Source: Spiribacter vilamensis
Lineage (GTDB): Bacteria > Pseudomonadota > Gammaproteobacteria > Nitrococcales > Nitrococcaceae
NCBI RefSeq assembly: GCF_004217415.1
Contig: NZ_SHLI01000001.1
Span: 1,240,001 to 1,304,000 of the forward strand
DNA: 64,000 nucleotides
Direction: 5' to 3'
Shown here: positions 38,469-47,250 of the stretch, in pieces
How the letters are laid out: each line of letters starts with the position of its first letter
How positions within the stretch are numbered: position 1 is the first letter of the stretch
Program-made: the position numbers and the translations under genes
The notes under the pieces: generated by a model
Seen by the model: only the letters and a program-made list of their open reading frames with translations
Databases searched by the model: none
What the model was told of the DNA's origin: nothing

Positions 38469-41461
38469 TCGAACGAGTAGAACAGGTCAAAGGCGCTCTC
38501 GGCGCCGCTGACCGCTTCCAGATAGAGCTGGCTGGTGAAATAGTAACGCAGACTGACCGTGTTCTCGGGTTCGAAGACACCGACCCCGTAGCGCACCATC
38601 AGGTTGGGCGTCAGGTAGCCACTGACCGACACCTGGGCATCGCTGCCCTCGCCACTCGCCTCGAGCTGGAAGTCCTTGACCCCCAGGTTGTCGGCGAGCG
38701 ATTCACCCAGACGTCCGCCGCCGAAGACACCCAGCGACAGCGCGGCACTGTTGATCAGTTCTTCCTCGCTCGGCGATGAGCCCTGGCCGGGTGGGCGTCC
38801 GGTCAACAACACCGAGAGGATGTCCGCCTGTGCCATCGCCGGCCGCGAGAACAGCCGCACCTGGGGATCGTTGACCGGCCCGGTCACCCGAAGCCCGGCA
38901 ACGATGTCAGCCGCCTCCCGAACCGCCTCGATATCCAGCCGTGGCTGCGCCAGTGGACCGGCAAAGATCACCCGCCCCCGACGCACCTGCAGCGACTGGC
39001 CATAGGCCTCGTAGCTCGCATCAATCAGATTCAGCACCCCCTCGGCCTCGGCGCTGGCGGTCCCGAGCTGGCGAAGCCGCAGTGCGCCATCGAGCCGCCC
39101 GGTCGCTCCGCGCACCGAGAATGCGACCTCGTCGCCAAGCACCAGGCGCAGATCGGTTTCCAGCGTCCGGCCACCCTCCTCCGCCGCCGATGCGAGGGGC
39201 TGCCCGTTATCATCCACCCGAACGGCGTCCGGCGAACGCCGAATGGCACCCGCCGACAACCCGGTCGGCTCGATCTGTGCGGACGGAATGGTAATCGACC
39301 CGGTCAGCGCCAGCGTCTCCGGATCGATCGCGAGGGTAATATCCGGCGTCACGGTCAGCCGCGCCAGTGTCCCGACGCGTATGTCGAGCGCTTCGCCGGC
39401 AAGATCAACCGTGCCGTCCAGCTCGCCGGACTGCCAGTCGAGCTGCCCGCCGATGGCGGCCTCACCCTCACCGGCCCGAAATCCCCCTTCGAGTGTCGCC
39501 ACCTCGCCATCGATGTCGGCGCTCAGGTTGATCTCCTCAAGCGGCAGTGCCAGCGCCGACGGCAGCACCAGGCCTTCGCGCAGTCCGACCGTCCCGCGAA
39601 AGCGTGGCGCCTTCAGCGTGCCATTGACCTCGCCCCGGGCGCTCAGCAGCCCCTCCACCTCGCGCAGCTGCGGGAGCGCACCGGCGAGCGGCGCAAGCGA
39701 GAGGCCGTCCAGCCAGACCGTTCCGGACAGGGGACGTTGCGCATCGGCCGGGTCGGTCTCCACCGCGAAACCACCCTGACCGATGGCGGGCGATGCCAGC
39801 CCGACCCGAAACCGTGCCACCGTCGGTTGCAGGTCGGCATCCACGACGATCCGGTCATAGTCCAGCGTCAGTGGGCCGTCGCTGTCCGGCTGCGGGACCT
39901 CGATACGACTCGCCGGGCTGACCAGCGTGATCCGGGCGGAGGGCCCCGTTTCCGCCTGCCAGTCCAGGGTCGCCGTTCCCGTCACCGATCCCGGCAGGCC
40001 GAATCCGGGCGGCAGACGGGGCTCCAGAACCGCAAGGGGGAGTGCCGAGAGATTGACCTCGAGCTGCGCGGATTCCGGGCTCGCGATCAACGGCTCGGTA
40101 CAAGCGCGCACCTCCTGCCAGGCCCAGCAATGCCCGTCGAGACGCAGGGCCTGCGGACTCACCGAGAGCGACGGCGTATCCACCAGCCGGGCCTGCTCGC
40201 CGTCCACCGAGACCCGTGCCCGTCTCACCGCGCCCTCCCAAGCGGGTACCGCCGCGTCGAGCCCGCCGGCCAGATCCAGTTGTACCGACGCCGATTCGGC
40301 ATTCGCCGCCAGTTCCAGGCGATGATCATCGGGGCGGCCGTCGAGCGCGATGCGGACGTTACCCAGCGCTTCCCCGTCGCGTCGCAGACCGTCGGCCTGC
40401 AGGCTCACCCGTCCACCCTCACGGGTCACCCAGTCGGCCTCGAGCCGGGCACTGTCGAGTCCGATGCCGGCGTACTCGATCGCCTCGGCGGCCACCGATG
40501 CCGTGACGGAGGGTCGCAGCGGATCACCGGTAATACTGAAACGGCCTGTCAGCTGCCCACTCAAACCCGGCCAGAAGGGATTCAGTGCCGGTGCCCGCAA
40601 ATCGCCCGTGATGTCGATGGCCTCGTCAATCCGGGCATCAACGGCGAGCGTGCTCTCCGACGCCTCGACCCGCGCCTCCAGCCGCCGTGGCGACGCCAGT
40701 GCCGACAGACCCAGCTCGAAATCCACCGATCGGGCGCCGGAGACCGAACCGCTCAGCGCCAGATCGCCGGCGGTGCCCTCGATGCGGCCCTCGACGGCCA
40801 CGGCCTCGCCCGCCGTCAGGGATTCGGCAGGCTCCACCGCCCAGCGCGCGTCGACGGGCCAGTCGTCGGCCAGGGTTACGTCGGCTTGCAGGTTGGCGGT
40901 GCCCGCATCACCCGCCAGATCCAGGCGCTCGACGGCCAGTTCCTGGCCAACCAGGCGGGCACTGAGTGTGATCGACGACAGCCCCGCGGCCATCGGCTCG
41001 CCACCCTGCCGCACCACCAGCCCGGTGATCGTGGCCCGCTCCACGATGACATCCACGGGGGATTCCACCACCGGCAGGGGGATATTGTCCGGCAGGGTCT
41101 CGAGCGGATTGGCCTGTGCCTGCGCTTCCCCGGCCTCGGGAGCCGCCGCGGGCAGATCCAGCCGAACCCCGTCGACGGCCAGTTCGTCGACGCAGACCGT
41201 CCAGCGCAGGAGGCAGCCGGGCGACCAGTCCAGCGCCAGTGAATCGACACTGATCTCGCCGCCATCACCCGACCAGCGCAGATCCGCGACCGACACGCCG
41301 TTCCAGAGACTGCCCGAGGTCACGCTGACCTGCAGGGCCGGCAGCAGCGCCTCGGCACGCGCGGCGAGCCAGCGCGCGCCCTCGGTCGTGCTCAGCAGCC
41401 AGGCGCCCAGCAGCGCGATGGCGAAGATCAACGTGAGAATAAGAGTGCATAGACGCGGCAT
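38459..41461 (-). CDS. tamB: translocation and assembly module protein TamB
   Basis: Large inner-membrane-anchored periplasmic protein that bridges to TamA; linked to outer-membrane protein insertion and lipid transport. 1000 residues, somewhat shorter than the ~1260 of E. coli. An N-terminal hydrophobic anchor (LILTLIFAIALLGAWLLS) is followed by long beta-rich AsmA/TamB-like repeats. The C-terminal DUF490 region ends in LRYYFTSQLYLEAVSGAESA. The ATG at 41461 overlaps the tamA stop by one base. Confidence 0.94.
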   Translation of the reverse strand: MPRLCTLILTLIFAIALLGAWLLSTTEGARWLAARAEALLPALQVSVTSGSLWNGVSVADLRWSGDGGEISVDSLALDWSPGCLLRWTVCVDELAVDGVRLDLPAAAPEAGEAQAQANPLETLPDNIPLPVVESPVDVIVERATITGLVVRQGGEPMAAGLSSITLSARLVGQELAVERLDLAGDAGTANLQADVTLADDWPVDARWAVEPAESLTAGEAVAVEGRIEGTAGDLALSGSVSGARSVDFELGLSALASPRRLEARVEASESTLAVDARIDEAIDITGDLRAPALNPFWPGLSGQLTGRFSITGDPLRPSVTASVAAEAIEYAGIGLDSARLEADWVTREGGRVSLQADGLRRDGEALGNVRIALDGRPDDHRLELAANAESASVQLDLAGGLDAAVPAWEGAVRRARVSVDGEQARLVDTPSLSVSPQALRLDGHCWAWQEVRACTEPLIASPESAQLEVNLSALPLAVLEPRLPPGFGLPGSVTGTATLDWQAETGPSARITLVSPASRIEVPQPDSDGPLTLDYDRIVVDADLQPTVARFRVGLASPAIGQGGFAVETDPADAQRPLSGTVWLDGLSLAPLAGALPQLREVEGLLSARGEVNGTLKAPRFRGTVGLREGLVLPSALALPLEEINLSADIDGEVATLEGGFRAGEGEAAIGGQLDWQSGELDGTVDLAGEALDIRVGTLARLTVTPDITLAIDPETLALTGSITIPSAQIEPTGLSAGAIRRSPDAVRVDDNGQPLASAAEEGGRTLETDLRLVLGDEVAFSVRGATGRLDGALRLRQLGTASAEAEGVLNLIDASYEAYGQSLQVRRGRVIFAGPLAQPRLDIEAVREAADIVAGLRVTGPVNDPQVRLFSRPAMAQADILSVLLTGRPPGQGSSPSEEELINSAALSLGVFGGGRLGESLADNLGVKDFQLEASGEGSDAQVSVSGYLTPNLMVRYGVGVFEPENTVSLRYYFTSQLYLEAVSGAESAFDLFYSFDYD

Positions 41462-43212
41462 CAGAAGGGCGGACCGATGGAGAAGTGGACACGGAACGGG
41501 ACATCCTCGCGGCTGACGCCCCAGGCGAAGTCGAGCCGCAGCGGACCCACCGGCGACGACCAGCGCACCCCGAAACCGGTACCCACCTCGGGATCGAACG
41601 CATCGATCTCCTCGTAGGCGTCACCGGCGTCGACGAAAGTGGCCAGTCGCCAGTTGCCGGTCAGCGCATAGCTGTACTCGGCGCTGGCGGTCGTGAGGTA
41701 GCGCCCCCCGGTCACATCACCGCTGGCGTCCTTCGGCCCCAGGCTGCGATAGGCAAATCCGCGCACGCTCTGATCGCCGCCGGCAAAGAAGCGCAGCGAC
41801 GTGGGCACCTCGTTGAAGTCGCTGGTCGCCACTCCCCCCAGCTCGGCACCCAGTTCGAAGCGGTGGACCTCGCGCAGGTTGCGCAGCCAGGTGCTGCCCA
41901 GCTGCAGCCGGGCGATATCGACATCCGAGAGCAACTCCTGGCGGGCGATCTCCAGCGAATAGCGCTGGTTATCGCCCCAGTCCGGATCGACGCCGCCGCG
42001 GGATCGGGTCCGCGAGAAACGAATCCCCGGCAACACGAGACGACTGCGACCGCTATCAAGGCCGGCGGTGAACCGCTCCGAGAGGACGCGCAGGGACTGG
42101 GTTCGCGTCCATCCCGACGTGAACGTCTGACGGCGCCCGACGCGAACGCTGTAGCGCTCGCTGCGGCTGTCCTCGATATCCTCGTTCTGCCATGCCGTGG
42201 TCACGGACAACTCATCATTCACCGGATCCGCCAGCGGTATCTCGTAGCGCGCATTCAGGCCCTGGCGGGCCGACGACAGCCGGAGCTCGGTATTGAATCG
42301 ATGCCCGCGGTTATTGACGTAGTGGCGTTCGTAACCGAAACGCAGACGCGGTCCCTCGTCGGTGGAATAGCCCAGTCCGGTGGTCACGCTATTACGCTCG
42401 CCGGTCGTCACCTCGGCGCGGACCGGAATCCGTTTCCCCGAGCCCGCATCACGCTGCGTCTCTACCACCGCGTCCTCGAAATAACCGCTCTCGAACAGGC
42501 GCTGGTTGAAATCGGCAACGGCATCGGCGGTGTAAGGCGTACCCGGCCGGAACGGCACCAGACGCTCCAGGAACTCGCGCCGGAACGGCGTTGACGAGAA
42601 CGTCACTTCACCCAGCTCGTAACGCGGGCCCGAGTCCATCGTCAGGGTGGCATCCGCCCAGCCAGCCTCCGCATTCACGGCCAGTCGCGCCGTGGTGAAC
42701 CGGTAATCAAAGAAACCCCGCTGCAACGCCTCGTTGGACAGCGCCCGCTTGCTGGCCTCGTAATCGGCATGATTGAGGGCCGCCCCGCTTTGCAGTGGCA
42801 GGATGCGCCGGATCCTCTCGAGGCGGGGATCATCGGCCCCTTCACCCGTTACATCCAGCGCGACGTCGCGCACCTCGACCCGCGGCCCGGGGGTGACCGC
42901 TATCGACAGTGCCCAGTCGTCGTCCTCGCGGCGTAACGCGACATCGGCCTCTGCCTGGTAGTACCCCAGGGCCTCGGCGGCGTTCTGCACCTGTTCGATC
43001 ACCTGCTCGCGGTAGAAACGCCCCGCGAGCTCCGAGTCGACAACGACCTCGGTGTCGATGTGCGCACGGATATTGTCCGCGAGCTGACCGTCGGCACCCG
43101 TCAGGCTCAGTTCGATCGCGGCACTGGCGGAGGCCGTGGCCAGCATCAGCACCGTCAGCGCGGTACCCGACGTTCGGACCCGGGACGAAAACCGCCGCGC
43201 GGTTTGGCTCAC
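41461..43212 (-). CDS. tamA: translocation and assembly module protein TamA
   Basis: Omp85-family outer-membrane protein. 583 residues with a signal peptide (TALTVLMLATASASA) at about 17-31. Three POTRA-like regions follow up to about residue 270, then a beta-barrel rich in aromatic alternating strands. GVRWSSPVGPLRLDFAWGVS is the Omp85 penultimate region, and the protein ends in Phe, the outer-membrane sorting signal. The start is GTG at 43212; the ribosome-binding site is poor. It is divergent from the GNAT-nitrilase gene, with overlapping -10 elements. Confidence 0.93.
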   Translation of the reverse strand: MSQTARRFSSRVRTSGTALTVLMLATASASAAIELSLTGADGQLADNIRAHIDTEVVVDSELAGRFYREQVIEQVQNAAEALGYYQAEADVALRREDDDWALSIAVTPGPRVEVRDVALDVTGEGADDPRLERIRRILPLQSGAALNHADYEASKRALSNEALQRGFFDYRFTTARLAVNAEAGWADATLTMDSGPRYELGEVTFSSTPFRREFLERLVPFRPGTPYTADAVADFNQRLFESGYFEDAVVETQRDAGSGKRIPVRAEVTTGERNSVTTGLGYSTDEGPRLRFGYERHYVNNRGHRFNTELRLSSARQGLNARYEIPLADPVNDELSVTTAWQNEDIEDSRSERYSVRVGRRQTFTSGWTRTQSLRVLSERFTAGLDSGRSRLVLPGIRFSRTRSRGGVDPDWGDNQRYSLEIARQELLSDVDIARLQLGSTWLRNLREVHRFELGAELGGVATSDFNEVPTSLRFFAGGDQSVRGFAYRSLGPKDASGDVTGGRYLTTASAEYSYALTGNWRLATFVDAGDAYEEIDAFDPEVGTGFGVRWSSPVGPLRLDFAWGVSREDVPFRVHFSIGPPF

Positions 43213-43299
43213 AGACGTGGCTCGCGGCCCCCTGCCCGTTGTTCATGTTGCATTTCCGGCTCCTCCCTCGGCATCAGCGCTCTGTCCGCTCCCCGTGAA

Positions 43300-43309
43300 A
43301 TGATATCCT
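43300..43309. promoter_or_regulatory. overlapping divergent -10 elements (tamA / GNAT-nitrilase)
   Basis: ATGATATCCT reads as an extended -10, TGATATCCT, on the plus strand (43301-43309), six bases before the ATG at 43316. On the minus strand the same bases give TATCAT (43305-43300), a five-of-six -10 for tamA. The two promoters would compete for RNA polymerase. The plus-strand transcript would be leaderless. Confidence 0.45.
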
Positions 43310-43315
43310 TTTCGC

Positions 43316-44860
43316 ATGAGTGAACAGGATACAAACACCGAAGAACACCGCCTGCGGCTGCGTCATCTGCGGCTGGAGGATTATCCCGACGTCAAGCACA
43401 TCATGGATGCCGTCTACCCGGATCTCGGCGGCGCCTGGACGCGCAAGCAGTTCTCGGCGCAGCTCAACCGCTTCGCCGAGGGCCAGATCTGTATCGAGGA
43501 CAACGGCCGGGTCGTTGCCGGTGCTATCTCCATGATCGTCGATTACGACCGCTATGGCGATCGTCACAAGTACGACGACATCATCGGCAACGGTTACCTG
43601 ACCAATCACGATCCCAACGGCGATGTCCTCTACGGTGTCGATATCTTCGTCGATCCGGAATATCGCGGCATGCGGCTCGGCCGGCGACTCTACGACGCCC
43701 GCAAGGAACTCTGCCGCAATCTCAACCTGCGCGCCATCGTCGCCGGCGGCCGCATGCCGGGCTATCGCTCGCACGCCAGCGAGATGAAGCCGGAAGAGTA
43801 TATCGATCTGGTGCGGCGGCGCGAAATCTACGACCCCATCCTGTCGTTCCAGCTCGCCAACGACTTCCACGTCCGCCGGGTGATCACCGCCTATCTGCCG
43901 GAGGACCAGGACTCGGAGGCCTTCGCGACACTCCTGCAGTGGGACAATATCTTCTACGAGAGCAAGCGGGCGTCTCTGATCGGCGGCCGCAAATCGACGG
44001 TGCGGGTCAGCACCGTGCAGTGGCAGATGCGCCGCGTCACCAACTTCGAAGACCTGATGTCGAACATCGAATTCTTCGTGGACGCCATGGCCGGCTACAA
44101 CGCCGATTTCATCGTCTTCCCGGAGCTGTTCAACGCGCCACTGCTCGCGCAGTTCAACCAGGAAGACCCGGCCGAGGCGATGCGCGGACTGGCGCAGTAC
44201 ACCACCGAGATCGCCGATGCCATGAGTCGGATGGCGGTGTCCTACAACATCAACATCATCGCCGGTTCGATGCCGGTCTATGACGACAGCACGCTCTATA
44301 ACGTCGCCTATCTATGTCGTCGTGACGGCACCATGGACACCCACTACAAGCTGCATGCCACACCCGACGAGCGCTTCTTCTGGGGCGTCCAGGGCGGCAA
44401 CAGCCTCAAGGCCTTCGACACCGACGTGGGCCGGATCGGCATCCTCGTCTGCTATGACGTCGAGTTCCCCGAGGCCTGCCGACTGCTCGCCGACCAGGGG
44501 ATGGAGATCCTGTTCGTCCCGTTCTGGACGGACACCAAGAACGCCTACCTTCGCGTGCGGCGCTGTGCGCAGGCCCGGGCGATCGAGAACGAGTGCTATG
44601 TCGCCATTACCGGCAGTGTGGGCAACCTGCCGCGAGTGGAGAACATCGAGATCCAGTATTCGCAGGCGGCGGTATTCTCGCCCTCCGACTTCGCCTTCCC
44701 CCACGATGGCATCGTCAGCGAGACCACACCGAATACCGAGATGACGGTAGTGGTGGACCTGGATATGGACAAGCTCACCCAGCTTCGGGCCGAGGGATCG
44801 GTCCAGAACGCCCGCGACCGGCGCCTGGACCTCTACCGGGTGCAATGGCTCGAAGACTGA
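43316..44860 (+). CDS. GNAT acetyltransferase - carbon-nitrogen hydrolase fusion protein
   Basis: 514 residues in two domains. Residues ~12-200 form a GNAT N-acetyltransferase with the acetyl-CoA loop DPEYRGMRLGRRLYDARKEL. Residues ~225-510 form a nitrilase-superfamily amidohydrolase with the complete triad E270 (FPELF), K345 (HYKLHATPDE) and C379 (LVCYDVEFPE). This domain pair is found in other bacteria, but its substrate is not established. An obvious idea is sequential deamidation and acetylation of a small amide. There is no ribosome-binding site before the ATG. The stop abuts the aminotransferase stop (TGATCA). Confidence 0.92.
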   Translation: MSEQDTNTEEHRLRLRHLRLEDYPDVKHIMDAVYPDLGGAWTRKQFSAQLNRFAEGQICIEDNGRVVAGAISMIVDYDRYGDRHKYDDIIGNGYLTNHDPNGDVLYGVDIFVDPEYRGMRLGRRLYDARKELCRNLNLRAIVAGGRMPGYRSHASEMKPEEYIDLVRRREIYDPILSFQLANDFHVRRVITAYLPEDQDSEAFATLLQWDNIFYESKRASLIGGRKSTVRVSTVQWQMRRVTNFEDLMSNIEFFVDAMAGYNADFIVFPELFNAPLLAQFNQEDPAEAMRGLAQYTTEIADAMSRMAVSYNINIIAGSMPVYDDSTLYNVAYLCRRDGTMDTHYKLHATPDERFFWGVQGGNSLKAFDTDVGRIGILVCYDVEFPEACRLLADQGMEILFVPFWTDTKNAYLRVRRCAQARAIENECYVAITGSVGNLPRVENIEIQYSQAAVFSPSDFAFPHDGIVSETTPNTEMTVVVDLDMDKLTQLRAEGSVQNARDRRLDLYRVQWLED

Positions 44861-46066
44861 TCAGAAGCTCTGTTTGGCCAGCCATGGCTGCATGCGGGCA
44901 AACGCCTCCTCGATATTGTCCATCGAGTTGGAAAAGCTGATACGGATGGCGTTGCCGCAAGTATCCCCGAAGGCATCACCGGGGATCACGCAGACACCGG
45001 TTTCCCTCAACATGCGCAGTGACAGATCGGTGGCATCGGTGCGCGGTGGCAGCGACGGGAAAATGTAGAACGCCCCCTGCGGCACATAGCCGGTCAGGTG
45101 TGGCGTCTCGCTCACCAGCTCCACCACCCGGTCGCGACGCCGGCGATACTCGGCATTCATGTCGTCCACACAGGCCATGTCCCCCTGCAGCGCGGCAACG
45201 CCGGCCCACTGTGCCGGTGTGCTCGCCACCGTCGTGGTAAACATGTGATAGCGCCGGAGCTTTTTGATCGCGCCCTGGCTGGAGATCATCCAGCCGATCC
45301 GGAAGCCCGCCATGCTGAAGGTCTTCGAGAAGCTCGATACCGACATGACGTGATCGAGATCCGAGGCGCAGTTGATCACGCTGGGGAACTCCATATCCTC
45401 ATCGAGCAGGATGTGGTCATAGACCTCGTCGGCGAACACGTAGACCCCCCGGTAGGCCGCCTCCTGGACGATCGCCTCGATGGTCTCGCGCGGGTACACC
45501 GCCCCGCTGGGATTGCTCGGTGAATTGAGCACGATCGCGAAGGTGCGCATGCCGATGGCGTCGATCACCTCCTGCGGGTCGACCTGGTGGCCGTGCTCCG
45601 GGCGCGTCGGAATGACCTTGATCTCGCCACCGTTCATGCGGATCAGCGGCGCATAGAGCAGGAAGGTCGGGTCGGTGACGATGAACTGCCGGCCCGGCGC
45701 CGCCGTGGCCGTCAGCGCCAGGTACATCGCCTCGGTGGCCCCGGTGGTGACCAGGAAATTGTCCTCGGTGAGTTCACGGTCGTAGCGCTTCGAATAATAG
45801 CGCGCGAGCTCGCTCAGCAGCTCGGGCAGCCCGGCGTCCATCGTATAGCCGGTCTTGCCCTCGCGCAGCGCGTCGATATGGGCCTCGATGATGGGCTGCG
45901 GGGTCGGGAAGTCGGGCTGACCGATGGACAGATGGATCACGTCATCCATGCCCGCCGCGGTATTGATCATCCGCCGGATCCCCGGCATCGGAATCGCCTG
46001 GAGAGACGGACTGAAAAGCGGTGATTCGGCCTGATCGCCCTGCTCCATCTCAACCGGATTCACCAT
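44861..46066 (-). CDS. class I PLP-dependent aminotransferase
   Basis: 401 residues from the ATG at 46066, which has AAGGGGA 8 bases upstream; the frame is open for about 1 kb further upstream but only as antisense of the next gene. AspC-like fold type I: HLSIGQPDFPTPQPI near residue 48, NSPSNPSGAVYPRETIEAIV, and the PLP lysine K248 in SFSKTFSMAGFRIGW. The arginine that binds the substrate carboxylate is in IRISFS. Substrate unknown. It is divergent from the 2-hydroxyacid dehydrogenase, suggesting a shared 2-oxoacid intermediate. Confidence 0.9.
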   Translation of the reverse strand: MVNPVEMEQGDQAESPLFSPSLQAIPMPGIRRMINTAAGMDDVIHLSIGQPDFPTPQPIIEAHIDALREGKTGYTMDAGLPELLSELARYYSKRYDRELTEDNFLVTTGATEAMYLALTATAAPGRQFIVTDPTFLLYAPLIRMNGGEIKVIPTRPEHGHQVDPQEVIDAIGMRTFAIVLNSPSNPSGAVYPRETIEAIVQEAAYRGVYVFADEVYDHILLDEDMEFPSVINCASDLDHVMSVSSFSKTFSMAGFRIGWMISSQGAIKKLRRYHMFTTTVASTPAQWAGVAALQGDMACVDDMNAEYRRRRDRVVELVSETPHLTGYVPQGAFYIFPSLPPRTDATDLSLRMLRETGVCVIPGDAFGDTCGNAIRISFSNSMDNIEEAFARMQPWLAKQSF

Positions 46067-46115
46067 AACCCAATCCCCTTTTGCTGCAGTGTGGTAAACG
46101 TTGGACAACACGGCG

Positions 46116-46144
46116 AAGCTAGTCTTCGCCAACAGGCCGGTCAA
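46116..46144 (-). promoter_or_regulatory. candidate aminotransferase promoter with dyad over the -10
   Basis: On the minus strand, TTGACC (46144-46139) and TAGCTT (46121-46116) are 17 bases apart. A perfect 7-bp inverted repeat, GGCGAAG (46112-46118) and CTTCGCC (46124-46130) with a 5-base centre, covers the -10. It could be an operator or an early-transcript hairpin. Confidence 0.45.
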
Positions 46145-46173
46145 GCCCCTCAAAAGCCCATTTCCGGGCGCAG

Positions 46174-46200
46174 TTGACCCACTCGGGGCGGGCCTATAAC
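46174..46200 (+). promoter_or_regulatory. candidate promoter of the 2-hydroxyacid dehydrogenase gene
   Basis: TTGACC (46174-46179) and TATAAC (46195-46200) are both strong hexamers, but their spacing is a short 15 bases, which may make the promoter dependent on an activator. Predicted start near 46207; the ATG at 46238 has an AGGGGGA site. Confidence 0.45.
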
Positions 46201-46237
46201 GTCGCTGCCAGACAGGGCTTTCCAGGGGGATCTCCGC

Positions 46238-47218
46238 ATGACCGAGTCGCAGACGCGAATCGCCGTTCTCACCGCGCCGGGCGAGGGATTGCCGGCGGGG
46301 ATGGAGCCACTCCAGGCCGAGGCCGATCTGCGTGTTGCAGAGGATGCTGCGGGCCTGAAGGACGCCCTGCCCGGGGCCCGGGTTCTGTGCGTCACGGATT
46401 TCCGCACCGACGCGCTCGCCCGGGCGTGGCCGGCCGCCGACGCGCTGGAGTGGATCCATGCCACCAGCGCCGGGGTGGATGCGCTGCTCATCCCGGCGGT
46501 ACGTGACAGCGACATCCCCGTCACCAACGCCCGCGGCATCTTCGATCGATGCATCGCCGAATATGTCCTCGGCCAGGTCATCGCCTTCTGCAAGGACTTT
46601 GCCGGTAACTGGCAACTCAAGCAGGACCATCAATGGCAACACCGCGAGACCGAGCCGGTGGCCGGGCAGCGGCTGCTGGTGGTTGGCGCGGGGGCCATCG
46701 GACGGCGGATCGCGCGGACCTGTAGCGCCGTCGGCATCGAGTGCGACGGGGTCGGCCGCCGCGCTCGCGCCGGAGATGATGACTTCGGCGCCATCTATGC
46801 CCAGGCCGATCTGCTCTCGCTGCTGCCCGACTACGACTTCGTCGTGATTGCCGCGCCCCTCACCGAGGCCACCCGCGGCCTGTTCGGTGCGGCGGAGCTC
46901 GATGCCATGGCCGAACACGCCCGGCTGATCAACATCGGCCGTGGCCCCATCGTTCGCACCGAGGCCCTGGTGGATGCGCTGCGCGATGGCGCGATCGACG
47001 GCGCCGCACTGGACGTCTTCGAGCAGGAACCGCTGCCGGCGGATCACCCCCTCTGGGATCTGCCCAACGTCCACATCTCGGCGCACATGGCCGGCGACTT
47101 CATCGGCTGGAACACGGCACTGTCTGAACAGTTCATCGACAACTTCCGCCGCTGGCAGCGCGGCGAGCCCTTTGAAAACATAGTCGACAAGGCCCAGGGC
47201 TTCGTCCCGGGCACCTGA
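46238..47218 (+). CDS. D-isomer-specific 2-hydroxyacid dehydrogenase
   Basis: 326 residues. NAD(P)-binding motif VVGAGAIGRRIAR near the middle. Catalytic R235 (NIGRGPIV), E264 (DVFEQEPL) and H283 (ISAHMAG) are all present. It would reduce a 2-oxoacid to a D-2-hydroxyacid, or the reverse; substrate unknown, with glyoxylate/hydroxypyruvate-type reductases as relatives. AGGGGGA precedes the ATG. It is 32 bp upstream of the aldehyde dehydrogenase, so the two are probably one operon. Confidence 0.9.
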   Translation: MTESQTRIAVLTAPGEGLPAGMEPLQAEADLRVAEDAAGLKDALPGARVLCVTDFRTDALARAWPAADALEWIHATSAGVDALLIPAVRDSDIPVTNARGIFDRCIAEYVLGQVIAFCKDFAGNWQLKQDHQWQHRETEPVAGQRLLVVGAGAIGRRIARTCSAVGIECDGVGRRARAGDDDFGAIYAQADLLSLLPDYDFVVIAAPLTEATRGLFGAAELDAMAEHARLINIGRGPIVRTEALVDALRDGAIDGAALDVFEQEPLPADHPLWDLPNVHISAHMAGDFIGWNTALSEQFIDNFRRWQRGEPFENIVDKAQGFVPGT

Positions 47219-47250
47219 GACGACACACGAATCGAAAAGCGAGGCAGCTG

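Noticed and set aside
46067-47086. N-terminal extension of the aminotransferase frame by 340 codons
   Set aside because: It runs antisense through the promoter region and the 2-hydroxyacid dehydrogenase gene. The ATG at 46066 has a good ribosome-binding site and gives the normal length.
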